Assembly: GCA_017937485.1 (NCBI GenBank)
Contig: JAGBDN010000054.1
Span: 44,031-108,030 of the forward strand
DNA length: 64,000 bases
Source: Thermoguttaceae bacterium
GTDB taxonomy: Bacteria; Planctomycetota; Planctomycetia; Pirellulales; Thermoguttaceae
Reading direction: 5' to 3'
Positions within the stretch are counted from its first letter, which is position 1. Each line of letters begins with the position of its first letter. A program made the translations under genes and the position numbers. The notes under the pieces are model-generated. The model did not search any database. It was not told the origin of the DNA and worked only from the letters and a program-made list of their open reading frames with translations. Shown one piece after another: positions 34,371 to 43,036 of this stretch.

Positions 34371-34547
34371 TTTGCTTTTTCTCAACTTTTTCTTGAAGGG
34401 AACGCGCCGCGGACGACGCGGGGAATTGGTAAAACGGGGAAAATAAAGCGAAAGGGGGAAATAGGGAAAACGGAGCGCGAGAAACGAAACGGTCGTCGAC
34501 CGCGTCGCGTCGGCGGTCGACGACGTTCGCTCCGGCGAAACGGAGCG

Positions 34548-35690
34548 TTAACGGCGCTCGGCGGGCGTTTCCGGTTCGCCGTCGGTTTTTTCTTCCGGCG
34601 CGGCGGCTTCTTCGACTTTTTCCTCCGCTTTGTCGACGGCGGTTTCGGCTTTTTCTTCCGCTTTGTCGACGGCGGTTTCGGCTTTTTCTTCCGCTTTGTC
34701 GACGGCGGTTTCGGCTTTTTCCTTAGCGGCGTCGGCTTTTTCCTCCGCTTTTTCGACCGCTTCGCGCGCCTCTTGTTTCGCGTCTTCGAGCTTGGCTTCC
34801 GCCTTTTCGACCGCTTCTTGCGCTTTTACCTCCACTTTTTCAGCGGATTTTTGCGCGGCGTCGTCGGCGACGTCTCCGGCGCCCGTTTGAAGAGCGTTCG
34901 CGGCGTTGGCGACGCCTTGCGCGCCCTTTTCGACGACGCGAGCCGCCCCGCCTTTAACGGCGTTCGCCGCGTCGGCGACCGCTTGCGCGCCCGTTTGCGC
35001 CGCGTCGACCGTTCGATTCTTGACCGTTTCGGCGACGTTTTCCATCGCGGCGTCGACTTTCGCTTCGCGCTTCGGATCGGAGAGCGGAGCGGCGCCGGCG
35101 ACGATCTCTTCGGACGCGACGATCGAAAGTTCTTCCGGCGCGCGTTGCGGCGGAGCGACGAGCCCGTTTTGCGTCATAAAGGGCGGGATTTGCACCGCGT
35201 CGACGACGTAAACGACGCCGTTGACGCAAGGAACGTCTTTGCGAACGAAGGACGCGTCGCCGTATTTTTCGGACGAAGTCGCGATCGAAGTCGCCGGAAC
35301 GACGCAAGTTTTAAGTTCGGACGGGCTCGCCAACTCCTTCGAAGAAAGCGTTTCCGGCGTCATATGGTAAAGAAGAACCGCGGAGAGGGCCGCGCGGTCG
35401 CCGGAGATTTTCGCCAAGCGGTCTTGCGGAATCTTCGCGAACGCTTCGTTCGTCGGAATGAAGACGGTGAAAGGGCCGTCTTTCGCCAAAACCGTCGTCA
35501 TTCCGGCTTTGTCGACCAAATCGACGAACGTCGAACATTCCGGGAAAGAGGCGGCCGTCTTCAAAATATCCTTGCGACGTTGCATCGTCGCCCAAAGCAA
35601 CGCGCCGAGCGCCAGCGCGAAAACGAGCGCGATCGCCGGCCAATTGCGACAACAAGACCGAGTCTGTTCGTTGATTTCCATTTTTTTCAT
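34548..35690 (-). CDS. Membrane-anchored fasciclin protein with repeat-rich coiled coil
   Basis: A 380-residue protein: a short cytoplasmic start, one transmembrane anchor (residues about 17-37, WPAIALVFALALGALLWA), a FAS1 domain about 45-190 (GPFTVFIPTNEAFAKIP, LLYHMTPETL, CVNGVVYVVDAVQIPP), then a long Ala/Glu/Lys coiled coil ending in perfect 11-residue repeats (ETAVDKAEEKA). The matching 33-bp DNA repeats lie at 34625-34723 and could vary in number. The FAS1 domain should face the periplasm or cell surface. AAGGA supports the start. It probably forms a transcription unit with the next fasciclin gene; the 177-bp gap shows no terminator. Confidence 0.83.
   Translation of the reverse strand: MKKMEINEQTRSCCRNWPAIALVFALALGALLWATMQRRKDILKTAASFPECSTFVDLVDKAGMTTVLAKDGPFTVFIPTNEAFAKIPQDRLAKISGDRAALSAVLLYHMTPETLSSKELASPSELKTCVVPATSIATSSEKYGDASFVRKDVPCVNGVVYVVDAVQIPPFMTQNGLVAPPQRAPEELSIVASEEIVAGAAPLSDPKREAKVDAAMENVAETVKNRTVDAAQTGAQAVADAANAVKGGAARVVEKGAQGVANAANALQTGAGDVADDAAQKSAEKVEVKAQEAVEKAEAKLEDAKQEAREAVEKAEEKADAAKEKAETAVDKAEEKAETAVDKAEEKAETAVDKAEEKVEEAAAPEEKTDGEPETPAERR
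34625..34723 (-). repeat. 33-bp tandem repeats, three copies, inside fasciclin gene 2
   Basis: Three near-perfect tandem units beginning at 34625, 34658 and 34691 encode ETAVDKAEEKA. The unit length is a multiple of three, so copy-number change keeps the frame. Confidence 0.9.
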
Positions 35691-36523
35691 TGGGGAATCC
35701 TTATCTTGGGGTTAAAAGGGGCGCGACTTCGGCGTCGCGCGTCTCCCGTTAAGAGACGTTTCGACGATAAGATAGGGTTGTTGCGGCAAAATGGGTAAAT
35801 AAAGTAAAATTTTTAGAACGCGAAAAACTAAAAAAATAAGAAAAAAAAGAAAAAAAGGGGCTTTTCGTCGACAATAGAGGTTGGCAAGAAGCCGACGATT
35901 GTTTAAAATAAAGAGCATAAGGCGATTCGCAAAAACAAAACGAAAAAAAGTTTTGGCAAAACGCGAAGATTTGGAGGAATTGCGAACAATGTAAAAAACG
36001 GCGAAAAAAAGCCGGACGAACGATCGTGCGTCGCTTTTCGCGCGGACGATCGAGCGATTTCTTCGAACGCTAATGTTTTCGAGAAAAATGAAAATATTGA
36101 CCGCGCAAGGTTAAAGGCCGTTTTTTGATGTTGACGCCAACGTTAAAATAGGTATAATTAGCGTTGCGCGCAAGATTGGTAAAAAAAAAGTTTTGGAAAG
36201 AATTGCGGCGTTGCGCAAAAAAGGAATAACGCGCAAATTCTGCGAGTCGCCAAAACGACGTAAGTTTCCATTTTGCGAAAGACGCGACGAGAAAGTTTAA
36301 CGCGCGGCGATTTCAACGCGAATCGCGGCGTTATTCGTTAATTTGCGCGTCGACGACGTTGGACAAAGAAACCGCGAACGTTTTTTGTTGCGTTTAATAA
36401 AGAGCGTCGCCGGTTTGAACGTTTGAGAAGATCGGCGCCGACCGTCGTCGGGCGTTTGGGTCGACGATTCGAAGCTTTTTCCGGTTGACGGACGAGGGCA
36501 TTTAGAAAAGGATTGAACCTGAA
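35691..36523. other. Long AT-rich intergenic region with strong promoter
   Basis: 833 bp between divergent genes. It holds a 40-base run of almost pure A/G at 35825-35860, an imperfect hairpin around 36020-36055 (CGATCGTGCG against CGCGGACGATCG), and one consensus-like promoter at 36131. Between that promoter and the regulator gene lie about 365 bp with no credible reading frame. They are either a long leader or an uncharacterised RNA. Confidence 0.6.
36131..36158 (+). promoter_or_regulatory. Consensus sigma70 promoter
   Basis: TTGACG (36131-36136), a 16-bp spacer and a perfect TATAAT (36153-36158). It is one of the best matches to consensus in the window, yet lies 366 bp before the next start codon. 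Confidence 0.8.
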
Positions 36524-37105
36524 ATGGGTATTAAAACTGTTTTTACGACCGGCGAAGCCGCGAAAATCTGCAAAGTCAGCCAACAAACGATCATTCGCTG
36601 TTTTGATTCCGGCGGGTTGAAAGGTTTTCGCGTTCCGGGAAGTCGTTTTCGTCGCATTCCGCGCGAACATTTGTACGCCTTTATGAAGGAAAACAACATT
36701 CCGACCGACGCGTTGGAAAGCGGCAAGCGCAAGGTGCTGGTCGTCGACGACGATCGCGATTTGGTCGAATTGTTGGTCGACGTTCTCGAACGCGACGGTC
36801 GTTTCGAAACGCGCGCCGTCAACAACGGGTTCGAAGCCGGGATGACGGTTAAAGACTATCGCCCCGACCTCATCATTCTTGACGTGATGCTTCCGGACAT
36901 CAACGGCAAGGACGTTTGCCTCCGCGTTCGCAACGACAAATCGCTCGAAGCGGTCAAAATCATTTGCGTTTCGGGGATGGTCGAAGAAGACAAGATCGAA
37001 GAACTGCATCGCGCGGGCGCCAACGAGTTCCTCGCGAAACCGTTCGAAACGGAACGCTTGATCGAACGCATCTGCGCTCTTCTCGAAATCGAAACCTTCG
37101 CGTGA
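36524..37105 (+). CDS. Response regulator with N-terminal excisionase/MerR-type helix-turn-helix
   Basis: A 193-residue protein. Residues about 6-55 form a small winged helix of the excisionase/BldC type (FTTGEAAKICKVSQQTIIRCFDSGGLKGFRVPGSRFRRIP). Residues 69-190 form a CheY-like receiver with the acidic pair Asp75/Asp76, phospho-acceptor Asp120 (LIILDVMLP), Ser150 and Lys172 (AKPFE). The DNA-binding part is thus N-terminal, the reverse of most response regulators. AAGGA lies about 11 bp before the ATG. The next gene is a histidine kinase, separated by a terminator; they probably form a two-component pair. Target genes unknown. Confidence 0.9.
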   Translation: MGIKTVFTTGEAAKICKVSQQTIIRCFDSGGLKGFRVPGSRFRRIPREHLYAFMKENNIPTDALESGKRKVLVVDDDRDLVELLVDVLERDGRFETRAVNNGFEAGMTVKDYRPDLIILDVMLPDINGKDVCLRVRNDKSLEAVKIICVSGMVEEDKIEELHRAGANEFLAKPFETERLIERICALLEIETFA

Positions 37106-37154
37106 TTGAACGCGGGTTTAAAATGAGCGAAACGCGACGATAATCGTCGTTTAA

Positions 37155-37187
37155 AACGTTGGAGTCGTTGAATTCCAACGTTTTTTT
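37155..37187 (+). terminator. Terminator of the regulator gene
   Basis: AACGTTGGA/TCCAACGTT (9 bp, perfect) with a 10-nt loop is followed by six to seven Ts. Confidence 0.92.
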
Positions 37188-37254
37188 CTGTTCGCGCTTG
37201 TTAAAATGCGTAGAATAGGCAAAAAGGGAAGCGGTAAAACGGGGGACGCGCAAA

Positions 37255-38094
37255 ATGAACGCCGAAACCAATAAAGACCAACGTTTCGAAAATCCGGGTT
37301 TGGAACAAAAACTCTTCGACGCGTGCGCCGAAACGGCCGCCGGAATCGGACACGAGCTGAACAATCCCTTGGCGATTATCGCCGGACACGCGCAATATCT
37401 TTTGAAAAACGAAACGTCGGAAGAAAAACGTCGTCGTTTAGCGGCGATCGCGGAGCAAACGACGCGGGCATACGAGATGATCGTCGATTTGCGAACGTTC
37501 GCTCGTCCGCCTAAGCCGAAGTTCGCCGAACTCGACGTCGAAAAATTTTGCGACGAATGGGCGCGCCGCGAAGCGAAACGTTGCGAAGAAAACGACGTTC
37601 GATTAGAAACCTCGTTTGAATTTGCGAAGAACGCGCCGACTTTGACGACCGACGAGGCGATGTTGGCGGCGATTTTGAACGCGTTGACGAAAAACGCCGT
37701 CGAAGCGACCGGGCCCGGCGGCGCGATTCGGATTTTTGCGCGAGAAAGTCGCGAGCGTTGGGAAGTCGCGTCGACGGACGAAACCGACGTCTCGGCGTCG
37801 AAAAACGAAATAGAAACCGAAAACGGCGAAACGGAGCGAAATTTAAGCGGAGCGGCACCCCCAAACGCTCGTTTCTGGGAAATCGGCGTCGAGGACGACG
37901 GCCCGGGATTGAGTCCGGAAGCGCGACGACTTCTTTTTGCGCCCTATTTTTCCGGGCGGCAAGCCGGGCGCGGGCTGGGCGTCGGCTTGGCGAAAGCGCG
38001 ACGTTTCGCGGACGCGCTTGGGATTGAATTGCGTTGCGGGGATTCGACGACGTTTAAAAACGGCGTTTGTTGGCGCTTGATTTTGCGTTTTTAA
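37255..38094 (+). CDS. Soluble sensor histidine kinase without sensor domain
   Basis: A 279-residue kinase with only a short N-terminus before the dimerisation helix. The phosphorylated residue is His33 in GIGHELNNPLAIIAGHAQYLL. The ATP lid domain shows an N box (NALTKNAVEAT, 142-152), G1 (VEDDGPGLS) and G2 (GRGLGVGLAKA). A variable 30-residue acidic insert lies at about 173-205. No transmembrane or PAS domain is seen, so the input must come from another protein or from the short N-terminal region. It is likely the partner of the HTH-receiver protein just upstream. Confidence 0.92.
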   Translation: MNAETNKDQRFENPGLEQKLFDACAETAAGIGHELNNPLAIIAGHAQYLLKNETSEEKRRRLAAIAEQTTRAYEMIVDLRTFARPPKPKFAELDVEKFCDEWARREAKRCEENDVRLETSFEFAKNAPTLTTDEAMLAAILNALTKNAVEATGPGGAIRIFARESRERWEVASTDETDVSASKNEIETENGETERNLSGAAPPNARFWEIGVEDDGPGLSPEARRLLFAPYFSGRQAGRGLGVGLAKARRFADALGIELRCGDSTTFKNGVCWRLILRF

Positions 38095-38160
38095 ATCGAT
38101 CGTCGTTTTGAAAATCCGCTTTCGGAACAACGTCGGCGCGTTGGAAACCGGCGACGCGAC

Positions 38161-40455
38161 TTAATCGCGTTCGAAAACGGTTTGCGCCGTCGTTAATTTT
38201 TGCGTCTTTTCTCCAATTTGAATCGTTCCGAGCGTTCCTTTGACGCCGACGTCGCGACCGACGTAAGGTTCGAGCGAAACGCCGTTTTCCGCTTCAAGGT
38301 AAGAAACGACTTCGAAACGTCCGTCGCCGAGCGGACGGGTTAGGGCGTATTGCGGCGCGCCTTGGGGCGCTTTAGGCAATCTCGCGAGAACGCCGGCGGC
38401 GTCGAACGCGGCGGACGCGGACGTCGACGACGAAACCGGTTGAAATTTGTTCGGTTTGGACGCGGTCGCGTTCTTTTTGATTTTCGGAACGACGGCTCCG
38501 GTCGGCGCGGGGGCTTTCGGAGAAGCCGTCGAGGCGATGGGAGACGCTTCGCCGGTTTTGCCGAAGTCGGCGGGAAGCGTCGCCGCCGCGGAAGCGATCG
38601 GCGTCGCCGAATCCGGAGCGGAAACGTCCGCGACCTTGTCGACGGCGCGCCAACGAACGGAATCGACCGTTAATTCTTGCGCGTTTTCTTTATTTTGACT
38701 CGTCGACGCGGTTTCTTTCGGGTCTTGCGCCGTCGTTTTGGGGGCGGCGGCGATCAAGCGAGCGTTTTGACGAACTTTTTGCCCAAACGGCGTCGAGCGA
38801 TAATTCGGCGGCGGAACGATCAACTGTTTTTGCGTCGGCAAAAGGGGCGGAAGTTTCGAAATTCCGGCGGCGCGTCCTCCGCTTTGCGGCGCGACGGGAG
38901 CGACGCGAACCTCTTTGCCCTTCGACGAACGGGAACGGAACGGATTGTTGGCGTCGGAAAACGCGAAAGCGAGGCGCGGACGTTTTTCCGTCGGGGCGGC
39001 GTTGTTCGCGTTAAAACCGTTCGGCGAATATCCGTTTTGAGACGGCGGGAAAAATTGGGAAACGTCGACGCGACCGTTGGAATCGACGCTTTGGGGGAAT
39101 TGGGCGAAAGGCGCGCCGTTCGAAGCGTCGAGCCAAGGGGCGCCGGAGGACGCGTCGGCGGACGGTTCGAAGCTCGAATCGGGAAGGACGAGAATCGGCG
39201 CGTTCTCGCCGGGCTGAAATTCGCCGAAACTGGCGCCGCCGTTCGTCGGGGACGGTTGCGGCGCGTTGGGCGAAACGGGAAACTCGGGCCGATTAAACGG
39301 ATTGGGGGAAACGCGGGAATTGGTCGCTCCGTCGCCTCCGGCTTGAGCGCGATTGCGGCGTTCGGCGATTTTGATCGCGTCGTAAATCGATTGAACGACG
39401 AAACGCTCCCCGTCGGTCGGCGCGGCGTCGAAAAGCGTTTCGGCGCGCGACGCGAGAAGGGCGAGTTCGGCGTCGGACGGCGGATTTTGCCGCAACGTTT
39501 GAAAAACGTCCGCGTTGAGTCGGGCGAGTTCCATCTTGAATTGCGTCGCCGCTTCTTCCGAAACGACCGTCGGCGCGTCGGCGCTGGTTTGCGCCGTTTG
39601 CGTCGAGTTTGCGGACGACGCGGAAGGAGAAACGGCGACGGACGAAGGCGCGGAATCGGAAATCGGCGCGGCGGGCGTTTCGCCGTTCGACGCTTTGGCG
39701 AGTTGTTCGAGAAATTCGCGTTGGAACGTCAGTTTCGTCGGCAACTGCGCGATCGCGGGATCGGCGATCAGGTCGTTCGCGCGAATCCAGCGAAATTCGC
39801 CCGACGGCGGCGCGATTTTCAGCCAAGCGGAACCGTCCGCCAAGCGCGTTTCGTCTAAAATTTTAACGGTCGTTCCGTTTTTAAGGCCGACTTGAACGAG
39901 CGCGCTTTCCTCGACCGTCGCTCCGCCGACTCGGGACGGAACCGCTTTGCCGCTTGTTGAAACGATTCGTCCGGTCGAGTCGTTTTCGCGGCGGACGAAT
40001 TTCGCGTTGACCCAAGAAAAACTCCCTTGCGGCGGACGAATCGCGCACCAACCGTCGGCGGAGCGGAAATAAGCCTCGACGTAACGGTTTTTCGCGACGC
40101 TTCCGGTCGGATAAGCGTCTTCGCTCGGGCCGGAGCGGACGACGGCGGCGTCGACGGCGACCGGAATCGAGAAGAAAACGACTTGGTTTTGCGACGCGTT
40201 CGCGGCGGATTGGGCAAGCGGCGGCGTTTGCGCAAAGTTGGCCGGACGGCGAGGCGGTTGCGTCGCGTTGAATGGAGCGGGCGTTTGCGCGTAAAGGCGC
40301 GACGCGGCGTTTAATTCGGCGAAAATAGACGACGTCGGCAAAGCGGGCAAACTAAGCAAACCGGCTAAAATAAGGGGGAACGTCGGAGCAATACGTCGGG
40401 AGCGCGCGGCGGCGAAGAGAACGCGGCGGCGGTTGAGTTTTGAACGTTTCGACAT
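38161..40455 (-). CDS. Exported SH3b-domain protein with long disordered region
   Basis: A 764-residue protein with an N-terminal signal or anchor (about residues 24-45, preceded by a basic stretch). Two SH3b-like domains follow at about 90-160 and 165-235 (VVRSGPSEDAYPTGSVAKNRYVEAYFRSADGWCAIRPP, SWVNAKFVRR; then TTVKILDETRLADGSAWLKI, FRWIRANDL). Then come about 400 residues rich in Pro, Ser, Asn and Gln, and a C-terminal beta segment (LGDGRFEVVSYLEAENG...LEPYVGRDVGVKG...IQIGEKTQKLT) that may be a third small barrel. SH3b domains commonly bind peptidoglycan or protein peptides in the envelope. A strong promoter lies upstream at 40587. Confidence 0.8.
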   Translation of the reverse strand: MSKRSKLNRRRVLFAAARSRRIAPTFPLILAGLLSLPALPTSSIFAELNAASRLYAQTPAPFNATQPPRRPANFAQTPPLAQSAANASQNQVVFFSIPVAVDAAVVRSGPSEDAYPTGSVAKNRYVEAYFRSADGWCAIRPPQGSFSWVNAKFVRRENDSTGRIVSTSGKAVPSRVGGATVEESALVQVGLKNGTTVKILDETRLADGSAWLKIAPPSGEFRWIRANDLIADPAIAQLPTKLTFQREFLEQLAKASNGETPAAPISDSAPSSVAVSPSASSANSTQTAQTSADAPTVVSEEAATQFKMELARLNADVFQTLRQNPPSDAELALLASRAETLFDAAPTDGERFVVQSIYDAIKIAERRNRAQAGGDGATNSRVSPNPFNRPEFPVSPNAPQPSPTNGGASFGEFQPGENAPILVLPDSSFEPSADASSGAPWLDASNGAPFAQFPQSVDSNGRVDVSQFFPPSQNGYSPNGFNANNAAPTEKRPRLAFAFSDANNPFRSRSSKGKEVRVAPVAPQSGGRAAGISKLPPLLPTQKQLIVPPPNYRSTPFGQKVRQNARLIAAAPKTTAQDPKETASTSQNKENAQELTVDSVRWRAVDKVADVSAPDSATPIASAAATLPADFGKTGEASPIASTASPKAPAPTGAVVPKIKKNATASKPNKFQPVSSSTSASAAFDAAGVLARLPKAPQGAPQYALTRPLGDGRFEVVSYLEAENGVSLEPYVGRDVGVKGTLGTIQIGEKTQKLTTAQTVFERD

Positions 40456-40586
40456 ATTTCAAGTTCCAATTTTTGTCGTCGACCTCGCGGCGGGCGGACG
40501 AGCGCGGTTTGGGGAAAATAAGGGGGTAAGGCGATTCGAGCGTCGGCGCGAAACGGTTTTAACGACGAAAAGCTCCGTTGGAGGCG

Positions 40587-40615
40587 AGTATAACGTTCCC
40601 TTAACGCAAACGCAA
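40587..40615 (-). promoter_or_regulatory. Sigma70 promoter for the SH3b gene
   Basis: On the minus strand TTGCGT (40610-40615), a 17-bp spacer and TATACT (40587-40592), 132 bp before the start codon. Confidence 0.75.
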
Positions 40616-40870
40616 GAGCAGTTTTTGACGATAACGACGATTACGACGGGAAAGATTGCGCCGCGTCGCGAAAAAACGACGGGACGCGCGTCGACGACGC
40701 GACGAGGAAAAGCGGGTTTCGTCGACGCCCCCCCTGTCGAAGGCGCAAGGTCGGAATAAAATAGAGAAGAAGGCGCCGAAGCGAACGACGGGCGCGAAGC
40801 AGACAAGGCGGAAAGCGGCGAACGCGCGCTTTTCGTTAAAACGGGCGGTTTGAACGGAGATTGACGAACG

Positions 40871-41710
40871 ATGAAAAACGCGCTGAAAATTTTGGCGTTG
40901 GAAACGACGGACGCGCAAGGAAGCGTCGCGCTTTGCGTCGGCGGCGAGATTTTGACGTCGCGGCGTTTGGAGACCGAGCGGCGAAGCGCGCAGACGTTGG
41001 CGCCGACGATTCAAGAGACGTTGACGGAGTTCGGTTGGGCTCCGCAAGACGTCGACGCGGTCGCGGTCGCGGTCGGCCCGGGCTCCTTTACCGGCTTGCG
41101 CGTCGGCGTCGCGACGGCGAAGATGTTCGCTTGGGCGGTCGGGGCGAAGATTGTCGGCGTCGACGCGTTGGAAGCGATCGCGTCGGAAATTGGGCGACTT
41201 CCGAACGGCGAAGCGTCGGGAACGGTTTCGGTCGGAATCGACGCGCAGCGAGGCGACGCGGCGGTTCGGCGATTTTGGGTCGAACCGAGGAAAGCGCCTC
41301 TTCCGCTCGACGATCGTTATCGGGTAACGTCGGTGAAAAAATGGTTCGCCGAGGAAAAACGTCGCGAATTCGACGGAAATTTTGATTGCGTAAAGAGCGC
41401 CGATTCCGCGCGATTTTTGGATTCCGAAGTATTTATTGAGAAAGCGAAATCAAGCGCGGCGGAAAACGTTTATTTTTGCGGGCCGTCGCTCGACCGTTGG
41501 CGAAATAAAGGGGGCGAGAATATTGAAACGCAATTCGTCGACGCGGCGTTTTGGGCGCCGACGGCGGCGGGCGTCGCTCGGGTCGCTTGGCGTCGCGCCG
41601 AAGCGGAGGATTTCGACGACGTTTGGGCGATTTTGCCGGTTTATTCTCGTCTTGCCGCCGCCGAGGAACGCGCGAAGGAAAAAGAGGCGGAACAAAGCGC
41701 GAAGGAATGA
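40871..41710 (+). CDS. tsaB: tRNA threonylcarbamoyladenosine biosynthesis protein TsaB
   Basis: A 279-residue member of the ASKHA fold that partners TsaD to place threonylcarbamoyl on A37 of ANN-decoding tRNAs. The N-terminus LKILALETTDAQGSVALC, the segment VAVAVGPGSFTGLRVGVATAKMFAW and VVGVDALEAIA-like sequence (IVGVDALEAIA) are diagnostic. The C-terminal part is longer and more variable than in E. coli YeaZ. GGAG precedes the ATG by about 11 bp. Its stop codon overlaps the ATG of a short basic frame. tsaD and tsaE are not in the window. Confidence 0.93.
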   Translation: MKNALKILALETTDAQGSVALCVGGEILTSRRLETERRSAQTLAPTIQETLTEFGWAPQDVDAVAVAVGPGSFTGLRVGVATAKMFAWAVGAKIVGVDALEAIASEIGRLPNGEASGTVSVGIDAQRGDAAVRRFWVEPRKAPLPLDDRYRVTSVKKWFAEEKRREFDGNFDCVKSADSARFLDSEVFIEKAKSSAAENVYFCGPSLDRWRNKGGENIETQFVDAAFWAPTAAGVARVAWRRAEAEDFDDVWAILPVYSRLAAAEERAKEKEAEQSAKE

Positions 41711-41874
41711 AAACCGCGAAGTTGAGGGAGGGCGCGTCGCCGACGGCGCTCGACGAACAACGAAACGACGTTCGCGATTTTTTCGGAGCGAAACGGGATA
41801 AGCGCTCGACTTCGCGTCGCCGCGACGGGCGCGGAAGCGGAGTAAAAAACGACGAAAAGCGTTTTTTGAATTGA
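41707..41874 (+). CDS. Possible small basic protein overlapping tsaB
   Basis: A 55-codon frame whose ATG overlaps the tsaB stop (ATGA) and has GAAGG immediately before it, a geometry seen in translational coupling. The product (MKTAKLREGASPTALDEQRN...) is very basic and resembles no family I know. Its composition is not far from random for this genome, so it may be spurious. Confidence 0.25.
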   Translation: MKTAKLREGASPTALDEQRNDVRDFFGAKRDKRSTSRRRDGRGSGVKNDEKRFLN

Positions 41875-41911
41875 GTTTGAATAAAAATAAGGCGCGAGCC
41901 GCGTCGGCGTA

Positions 41912-41939
41912 TTGAAAAAATCTGAACAGCGGTTAAAAT
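41912..41939 (+). promoter_or_regulatory. Sigma70 promoter for cysC
   Basis: TTGAAA (41912-41917), a 16-bp spacer and TAAAAT (41934-41939), 69 bp before the start codon. Confidence 0.7.
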
Positions 41940-42008
41940 AAAGAAGATAAAGAGGAAATCGGCGCGTCAAGCGGCGTCGCTTTTAACCAACTAGACAGGG
42001 AGACAAAA

Positions 42009-42668
42009 ATGAGTTCGCCTCAACAAGTGGAAGTTTATTGGCACAAACAAGCTGTTTCGCGCGCGGAAAAAGAAAAGTTGAACGGCAATCGCGGTTGCGT
42101 TCTTTGGTTCACCGGTTTGAGCGCCAGCGGCAAAAGCACGATCGCGAATTTGGTCGACCATAAATTGCACGAGTTGGGCAAGCGCAGTTTCGTTCTCGAC
42201 GGCGACAACGTCCGCCACTCGCTGAACGCTTCGCCGGCGATCCTGAAAAAACAACACTCGGACGAATTCGCCGAACGCTTCGGGCTCGGTTTCTCGGCGC
42301 AAGATCGCGAAGAAAACATTCGCCGCATCGGCGCCGTTTCGAAGCTCTTCGTCGAAGCCGGGATGATCGCGTTGACGGCGTTCATCAGCCCCTACCGCGC
42401 CGACCGCGACCGCGTCCGCGAAACGATGGCGTCGACCGATTTCTTTGAAATTTACGTCAAAACGCCGATCGAAGTTTGCGAACAACGCGACCCGAAAGGT
42501 CTGTACCAAAAAGCGCGCGCCGGCGAATTGAAAGGTTTCACCGGCGTCGACGACCCCTACGAAGCGCCGCTTACCCCGGATCTCGAACTCGACGCGTCCG
42601 AATGCTCCGCCGACGAACTCGCCGACGAAGTCATCTTCTTCTTGAAGACGAAAGGCGTTATCGGCTGA
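42009..42668 (+). CDS. cysC: Adenylyl-sulfate kinase
   Basis: A 219-residue APS kinase that makes PAPS from APS and ATP. The Walker A loop GLSASGKST lies at residues 36-44. DGDNVRHSLNA, FISPYRADRDRVR, YVKTPIEVCEQRDPKGLYQKARAGELKGFTGVDDPYE and the C-terminal segment cover the whole family length. An AGGGAG site precedes the ATG (line end before 42009). The gene stands alone with its own promoter and terminator. No sulfate adenylyltransferase or PAPS reductase is in the window, so it may serve sulfation rather than assimilation, but that cannot be decided here. Confidence 0.95.
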   Translation: MSSPQQVEVYWHKQAVSRAEKEKLNGNRGCVLWFTGLSASGKSTIANLVDHKLHELGKRSFVLDGDNVRHSLNASPAILKKQHSDEFAERFGLGFSAQDREENIRRIGAVSKLFVEAGMIALTAFISPYRADRDRVRETMASTDFFEIYVKTPIEVCEQRDPKGLYQKARAGELKGFTGVDDPYEAPLTPDLELDASECSADELADEVIFFLKTKGVIG

Positions 42669-43036
42669 GTCGAGCGTCGAACGTCGTGAAAACTCGACGT
42701 TAAGAACGAGTTAACGTTAAAAGGCCCGTCGCGGCGCTTTTCGCAAAAAGAAGAGCGTCGGCGGGCTTTTGCGCGTTTGTAGGGGCGGCGGCGACGTTTT
42801 TTTTACGGAAAAACGGAAATTTTTCCAAACTTCTTCTTTTATTTGGACGCGAATTCGAGTAAAATAAAGAAAACGCGAGTCGAATCGAACGGTTCGAAAC
42901 GCGTCGCTAATTTTCGCGTCGTCTTATCGGCGTCGAACGGCGGACGGAAACGTCGGTCGTCGCGACGGCGTTCGACGAGACTTCGCGTCGCTTAGCGTTC
43001 GAAATTTTAACGCGCAATTATTTTAGGAGAACGTAA
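42669..43036. other. cysC-xylA intergenic region
   Basis: Holds the cysC terminator, a possible xylA -10 box (TAAAAT at 42860-42865, poor -35) and a leader of about 170 nt for xylA rich in TCGNNCGA-type words. No other gene is seen. Confidence 0.5.
42723..42770 (+). terminator. Terminator of cysC
   Basis: GCCCGTCG(C)GGCGCT pairs with AGCGTCGGCGGGC around a 15-nt loop and is followed by four Ts; the T run is short. Confidence 0.6.

Noticed and set aside
42860..42865. xylA promoter based on the TAAAAT box
   Set aside because: No acceptable -35 hexamer lies at the right distance; mentioned in the intergenic entry but not called as a promoter.
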